Positions 58,718 to 64,000 of a stretch of DNA of 64,000 nt are shown here, in pieces. Location: positions 372,001 to 436,000 of the forward strand of contig MCFH01000028.1 in assembly GCA_002104945.1 (NCBI GenBank), read 5' to 3'. This DNA comes from Piromyces finnis (Eukaryota; Neocallimastigomycota; Neocallimastigomycetes; Neocallimastigales; Neocallimastigaceae). A program made the translations under genes and the position numbers. Below the pieces are notes generated by a model. That model worked only from the letters and a program-made list of their open reading frames with translations. It was not told the DNA's origin and did not search any database. The first letter of the stretch is position 1, and each line of letters opens with the position of its first letter.

Positions 58718-59925
58718 TTAAATAAGAGTCAGTGAATCATCATCTTCATCATTATAATTAATAACGGAGTCATCATCTTGTACAACTCCACCAAGTTTTC
58801 TTTTAATTTGGTTAAAAGAATTTGTGAATAAGAAAATTAAAATTCCAGAGCTAGCTGTTATTAAATATATAGGATCAATTTTTTCTATTTCTTTAACCCC
58901 GTTTTCCGATTCAATGCCTTTTTTAGTCTCAGCTTTTTTTTTTTTTTTAGAAAAAATATTATTATAAATAGAATATATTGGTTTTACTATTATTTTACGT
59001 ATAAGGTACTACATTACTATTATTACTTACAATAAATATTTATAAAGGATAATATGGTTAAACAAAAAGTATAAAATAAAATTTTTATCCATCTTGAAAA
59101 AGACATTTTTGTATTTTTTGTAATAATTCTTTTAAGAGAAGGTCTTGGTAAAACAAAAATTTTATACACAATGATTACTATATCAAATTTAGGAATAATA
59201 AGAAGTAAGAAAATTGGTAATTTTATTATTTTAATAACCATTAAATATAACTTACTTGAACAAAAAAAAGTTGTTATGGTAAAAGGTAAATTAAATACAG
59301 AAGAAATGAAAACAAACTGATATAGACGATAACGATAACCAGTAGTACAATTTGAATATTCTTCAATGTGTTCTTTTGAATATCCCATTATAATAGGTTC
59401 ATATAAAGCAGCAAAGATATAACTTGTGGTATAAATGATAATAAATAGGTATATAAAGAAACGGTATTGTTTGTAATATCTCGAGAAAATTTTATTATGG
59501 AATATAGCTGCATAGAGTGTAAAAATTAAGCTGATATAATAATATTAAAAGAAATATAATAAATATATAAAAAAAATATGTTATAATAAATATTTGTTTA
59601 CTTGCGTGATGTATTAATTTGATTTATAAAAATATTAAAATAGATATGTTATTTAAAATATTTACAGACATGCTGCGGTTAAAGAGATATTCAGCGTAAA
59701 ATTATTACAAAATGAATGGATATAACAAATGAGAGGATTAACAGGTTTTTTAATTTCAAATCCATAAACTACTAAACGAATTATTTTTAATAAATGTTGG
59801 CACATATTCACTGAACATAAAAATATAATTTCAGGGTTACTGTTGAAATACAAAGTCAAAATAACCCCTACTAATGATAATGTATGTTCAATAATTGTTA
59901 TTCTTTCTAAAATTGGTGAATCCAT
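58718..59925 (-). CDS. Small seven-transmembrane receptor-like protein (putative GPCR)
   Basis: Best model is four minus-strand exons: 59925-59666, 59530-59256, 59177-59031 and 58932-58718, giving 298 residues. Hydrophobic segments, in order: TIIEHTLSLVGVILTLYF; IIFLCSVNMCQHLLKIIRLV; LNISLTAACLLIFTLYAAIF (followed by FHNKIFSRYYKQYR); FFIYLFIIIYTTSYIFAALY; YQFVFISSVFNLPFTITTFF plus CSIIIVYKIF; ILFYTFCLTILSFINI; YLITASSGILIFLFTNSF. The tail is acidic (QDDDSVINYNDEDDD). Seven spans, short loops, basic residues after span 3 and a Pro in span 5 suggest a fungal G-protein-coupled receptor, but no family signature is certain. The 78-bp intron at 59255-59178 (GTAAGT..ATATAG) is a multiple of three and open; if retained, the protein is 324 residues with an over-long span 5. 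Ligand unknown. Confidence 0.6.
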
Positions 59926-62900
59926 TTTAAATTGTTTATTTTTTTTATACCGGATTTTAAGCCTTTTGTTATATATATTTATTTTTATTAGGATTAGATT
60001 TATATATATTTAATATTATAGATGTATATATATGTATATATATTTATTTGAAAGGTATATAATTTTATATTTATGGTTTGAGAACTATTGTTTACTCTAA
60101 TAACAAAAATTCCTTTATATATAAAAACTTTATATATAAACTGTAAAATATTATATATTATAAATCAAGTATTTTTAACTATTAATAAAGGCCATTAAAA
60201 TAAATATATTTATATTAACACTTTTAGTATATTTAATTAATATTTTCTTTTTTATTTTTTGTTTTCGTTTTGTTTTATTTTAACATTGGTTTTTTACTTT
60301 GTCATTTTCATATTATTTTAGAAAAAAAAAAAAAAAAAAAAGAATGTAAAATTAATTTATTTATATAATATTAAATTATTATAATTATTTTTATGGTAGT
60401 ACAAAATTTATTAAACAATATTATTTCATCTTCATGAAAATTTATTATACCCAAAAATAGATTAAATATTATATGAAATAATATTCTTTTAAAAATTTTT
60501 TTATTTCTATGTTTTAAAATTCAGGTTTCCACAATTTTTATTTTTATTTTTTTTTGTTATTATTTAATAATTGTATATATAGTTGTTAATCCTTTTTTTA
60601 TTTCTAGAGCAATATTTTCTGAGAATTTAATGTTTTAAAGAAAATAATAAAATTAGTTATAAAAAGAATTCATAGTAAATACTTTAAAGATATTAGGTTT
60701 TGCCAATTCCAAAATTATATTAAAAATTTTTAATATTCTATTAATTAAAAATTTTGGATAAAAAAAAGCTTGTATTTATCCAAAATCAAAAAAGTCATCT
60801 TGATTTCTTCGTTTTTAAAAAAAAATTCATGAACGATGTTTTCTAAAAATAATAAAATAATAACACAATGAATTGAATAACGATAAAAATTATTATAACA
60901 ATTATTTTTTTTAAACATTTAAGATTAAATAATAAATACTGAAGATAAAACATAATTATATTAATTTTATGAATATCAAAGGTTTAATTATATTAATTTT
61001 AATATATATATAAAAAAAAGGTATTTTTAATGTTAATGATTAATATCTTTTCCAAATTATAAATAATACTGTTTATTATGAAAAAAGAACTTTTTTTAAT
61101 TAAACGAAACATAAATATATTAATTACTTTTCTTTATGAAATAAATTTTATATGGTATGGTATTACTAAATAGGAATAAAAAAAGGATAAAATTATAATT
61201 ATAGAATTGAAAATAAGTCTCCACATTAAATGCTAAAAATCTAAAGTTTTTCATTTAATTTAATTTGTACTAAAATTTTAATTTATATGAAAAAGGTTTA
61301 TTAAAAACGTTGTAACTATAAAAAAAAAAAAAAAGAAAGAAATTGGTGTAATATTCAATAGGTAAAAAAAAAAAGAAAGAAATTGTTGTAATATTCAATA
61401 GGTAAAAGAAAAAAGAAAGAAATTGTTGTAATATTCAATAGGTAAAAGAAAAAAGAAAGAAATTGGTGTAATATTCAATAGGTAAAAGAAAAAAGAAAGA
61501 AATTGGTGTAATATTCAATAGGTAAAAAAAAAAAAAAGATAAAAGTTATTTTTTTCATATATAAATTAAAAAATTCAATATAATGATTTATTAATATAAG
61601 TCAACATAGATATTATTATATTTAAAAAAAAAAAAAAAAACCTCTAAAATACACAAATGAATAAAGAATAATGTAAATACTTTTTTACATAAAATGTGTT
61701 TAGATGGTACTGTAAATTTATCTTGTTATTAAAACAATATTAAAATTTTAAATAAATATATAAAAATTTCATATATATATTTAAAGTTTACTATGAAATT
61801 TCATAGTATTGTTAGTATTATAATTAAAGTTTACTATTATAATTACAGTATATTATTATATGTTCATTTAGTAAGAACATATATTTTTCTTTTTATACAT
61901 AAATAGTAAAACACTTTAGTTGAATAGCAAAGATAAAAAAAAGGGATAAATAATTTCAGAATTTTAATATATTGATTTTAACAAGATATAAGTCTTTTAT
62001 TTTTTTATAGTAATCAAGTAAATATAATGATTCTTGGAATAATAACACTATTTTTTGAAAAATAAAAAAAAAAAAAATACTTGAAAAATGATGAATATAT
62101 ATATAAATAAATATATATTGAACTATTGTAATTGAATTAATTTATTGAACTATATAGGTAAAAAAAAAATAAGTTCTATTTTTAATGACAATAATTTATA
62201 TAGGATATATCAATAAACTTTCTTTTAAAGATAAATTGAAATATTTAAAAATTAAAAAAAAAAAAAAAAAAAAAATTAAAATTAAAATTATAAAATTAAA
62301 ATTATATATTAATTTATTTATTTTATTATTATAATAAAATAAAAACGACAAATTGAAAATTCGCCTTTTTTTAAAAAAAAAAAATAAAATAAAATAAATA
62401 TTAATATATTATTGATATAACACTTTTTTTAAAAAAAAAAAAAAAAAGTATTTTTTAATTCTTATTGATTCTTGATAGAAAGACCTTATTAAAAAGAAGA
62501 AGAAGAAATTTTTAAAACAAAAAATTATACTTTTAAAAAATATTAAAGAATAATACTTGAAATTTGATGGTTGGTGCAACAACAAATAATCTTTTATAAA
62601 TAATTAAATTGTTTCACAACTTATAGAGTATTAAATTATTAGAATTTAAAAAAAAAAAAAAAAAGGTTTATATATATATATTGTATTTATAATAATATTG
62701 CTAATAAAATAAAATAGTGACACCCATCAACAAAATACAAACATAAAGAGATATTTAGTTTTTTTTTTTCCTTTCTATGTACTTATTTGGGGCTTTTTCT
62801 TTTTTATAAGACGTGAAATATCAAAAAATTAAATTTTTATAAAATAGAATAATAATAATAATAATAATAATACTTATTATTAATATAAAATAAAATTATA

Positions 62901-64000
62901 AAAATACACGATATTATTTTCCTTTTAGTCCTTTTATCTTTTTTTTTTTTTTTTCTTATGTATAATAATGAAATTTATTCGATTTTTTATTATTAATGAT
63001 TTAATAATAAGACTTTGTAATAATTGAAAGAGTAAAAAGAAGAAAAAAAATTTTTTTCTTTTTTTGTTTTTTGATTATTTTTGATTTAAAATGGCTATAT
63101 TTTTCTCTATTACAAAAGAATAATATTTCATTTTAATACATTTTTGATGTTAATAAATAATGCTAAGAAAAAAAATATAAAAAAAAAAAAAATTAAAAAA
63201 AATGCTTTGAAAAATATTGACTATATGTTTAGATTCTAATAATAATAATATAAAAAAAACTATTTATGAAATTTAAGATAAAAAAAAAAAAGAAATTATA
63301 TAGAAAACTTATTTTGTCTTGATATAAATATATAGATATTTAATTAATAATACATATAATAAAAATATTATATATATTTTAAAAGTATGAATGGTTTTAT
63401 TTTTTTTTCTTTCTTTCGGTTAAAACTTTGTTGATTCATTCATTTTATAAATTCAAAACTTTCTTTTTATATAATACATTATATATAAAGAAATTATAAA
63501 AACTTAAATCTTTTGATTTTTTTTATTTGGTATGTTTTATTTTGGTTTTTAAATTTTGGTTTTGATTATTCCTTTTTTTCTTTCTTTCCTCTTATTATTG
63601 TATTGTATATTTATTTATTTTGTTTATTTTATTGTTATATTGATAAATTTTGTTTATTTTTTGTTTTTTGTTTTTTGTTTTTTGTTTTAATTAAAATTAT
63701 TATTATCGATTAATATTCTACTAAAATTTTTGAGAATAACTAATGTATAATAATAATCGTTGGTTTTTAATTTATTTTTTAATTTTGTTTTTTAATGTAT
63801 ATTTTTATTGAACGTCGATAGTTTCCTTTAGTCTAAAAAAGATAAGTATTTTTATCGCTTAATTTTAGGATTATAAATAAAGCTTTATGTATTATATAAT
63901 TTCTTTAATAAATAAAGAAATATCAATAATTATTCCAAACTTTATTGTTTTTAAGAAAAGATATTAAGCTTTTTCTCTATTCAAAGAAATTGGAAGGCAT
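59926..64000. other. AT-rich region to the end of the window
   Basis: About 4 kb with poly-A/T runs and one minisatellite (61331-61530). The open frame at 63513-63713 is a Phe/Leu/Ile/Tyr translation of T-rich DNA. A minus-strand ATG touches the window edge (63998-64000) but runs only seven codons to a stop, so no gene can be claimed. Confidence 0.55.
61331..61530. repeat. 40-bp minisatellite, five copies
   Basis: Five tandem 40-bp units with the core ATTGGTGTAATATTCAATAG between A-rich GAAAGA/GGTAAAAGAA stretches. Copies differ mainly at G/T in TTGGTG against TTGTTG and in A-run length. Confidence 0.95.

Noticed and set aside
63998-64000. Possible minus-strand gene start at the window edge
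   Set aside because: Only seven codons before a stop and no evidence of a splice donor; nothing to support a gene.

Overview
This is a 64 kb piece of an extremely AT-rich eukaryotic nuclear genome. It shows short GT-AG introns, long homopolymer and ATT/AAT runs, and Asn/Ser/Thr-rich disordered proteins. Its enzymes (GH5 catalytic units with Cys-rich fungal dockerins, GH11 xylanases with Asn-rich linkers and CBM1) are those of anaerobic gut fungi (Neocallimastigomycota). The triple-GH5 protein and the GH11-CBM1 pair look most like Neocallimastix, but the genus is an inference.

Layout, left to right. 2-948 (+): 3' end of a CCDC47-like ER gene. 6519-8396 (+): Opi1-type regulator of phospholipid genes. 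11979-20453 (+): a five-exon, about 2,632-residue cell-surface protein with three choice-of-anchor A modules, a von Willebrand A domain, a roughly 1,000-residue Thr/Glu stalk, one membrane span and a short tail with two NPLYE motifs. 20454-24298: direct repeats, a LINE 3' fragment and a 141-bp-armed fold-back element. 24299-28183 (+): a celD-type cellulase with three almost identical GH5 domains and three dockerins. 29815-34088 (+): nine-exon CSC1/TMEM63-type channel. 34764-37583 (-): eight-exon coiled-coil protein resembling lebercilin. 38330-39800 (-): two LINE 3' remnants. 40361-41635 (-) and 44515-45564 (+): divergent GH11-CBM1 xylanase paralogues, with perfect hairpins between them. 50092-55716 (+): 1,874-residue CaMK-type kinase. 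58718-59925 (-): small seven-helix receptor-like protein. 59926-64000: no recognisable gene, one 40-bp minisatellite.

How the genes fit together. The cellulase would join the cellulosome through its dockerins, while the two xylanases lack dockerins and bind cellulose themselves through CBM1. The big surface protein is a candidate adhesin whose cytoplasmic end resembles integrin-beta and amoebozoan Sib tails. Together these suit a zoosporic fungus that attaches to and degrades plant fibre. The lebercilin-like gene fits flagellated zoospores. Genes have clearly higher GC than the spacers. I found no tRNA, rRNA, CRISPR array or telomere. Exon boundaries were worked out by hand from GT-AG sites, reading frame and family similarity; none is backed by transcripts.
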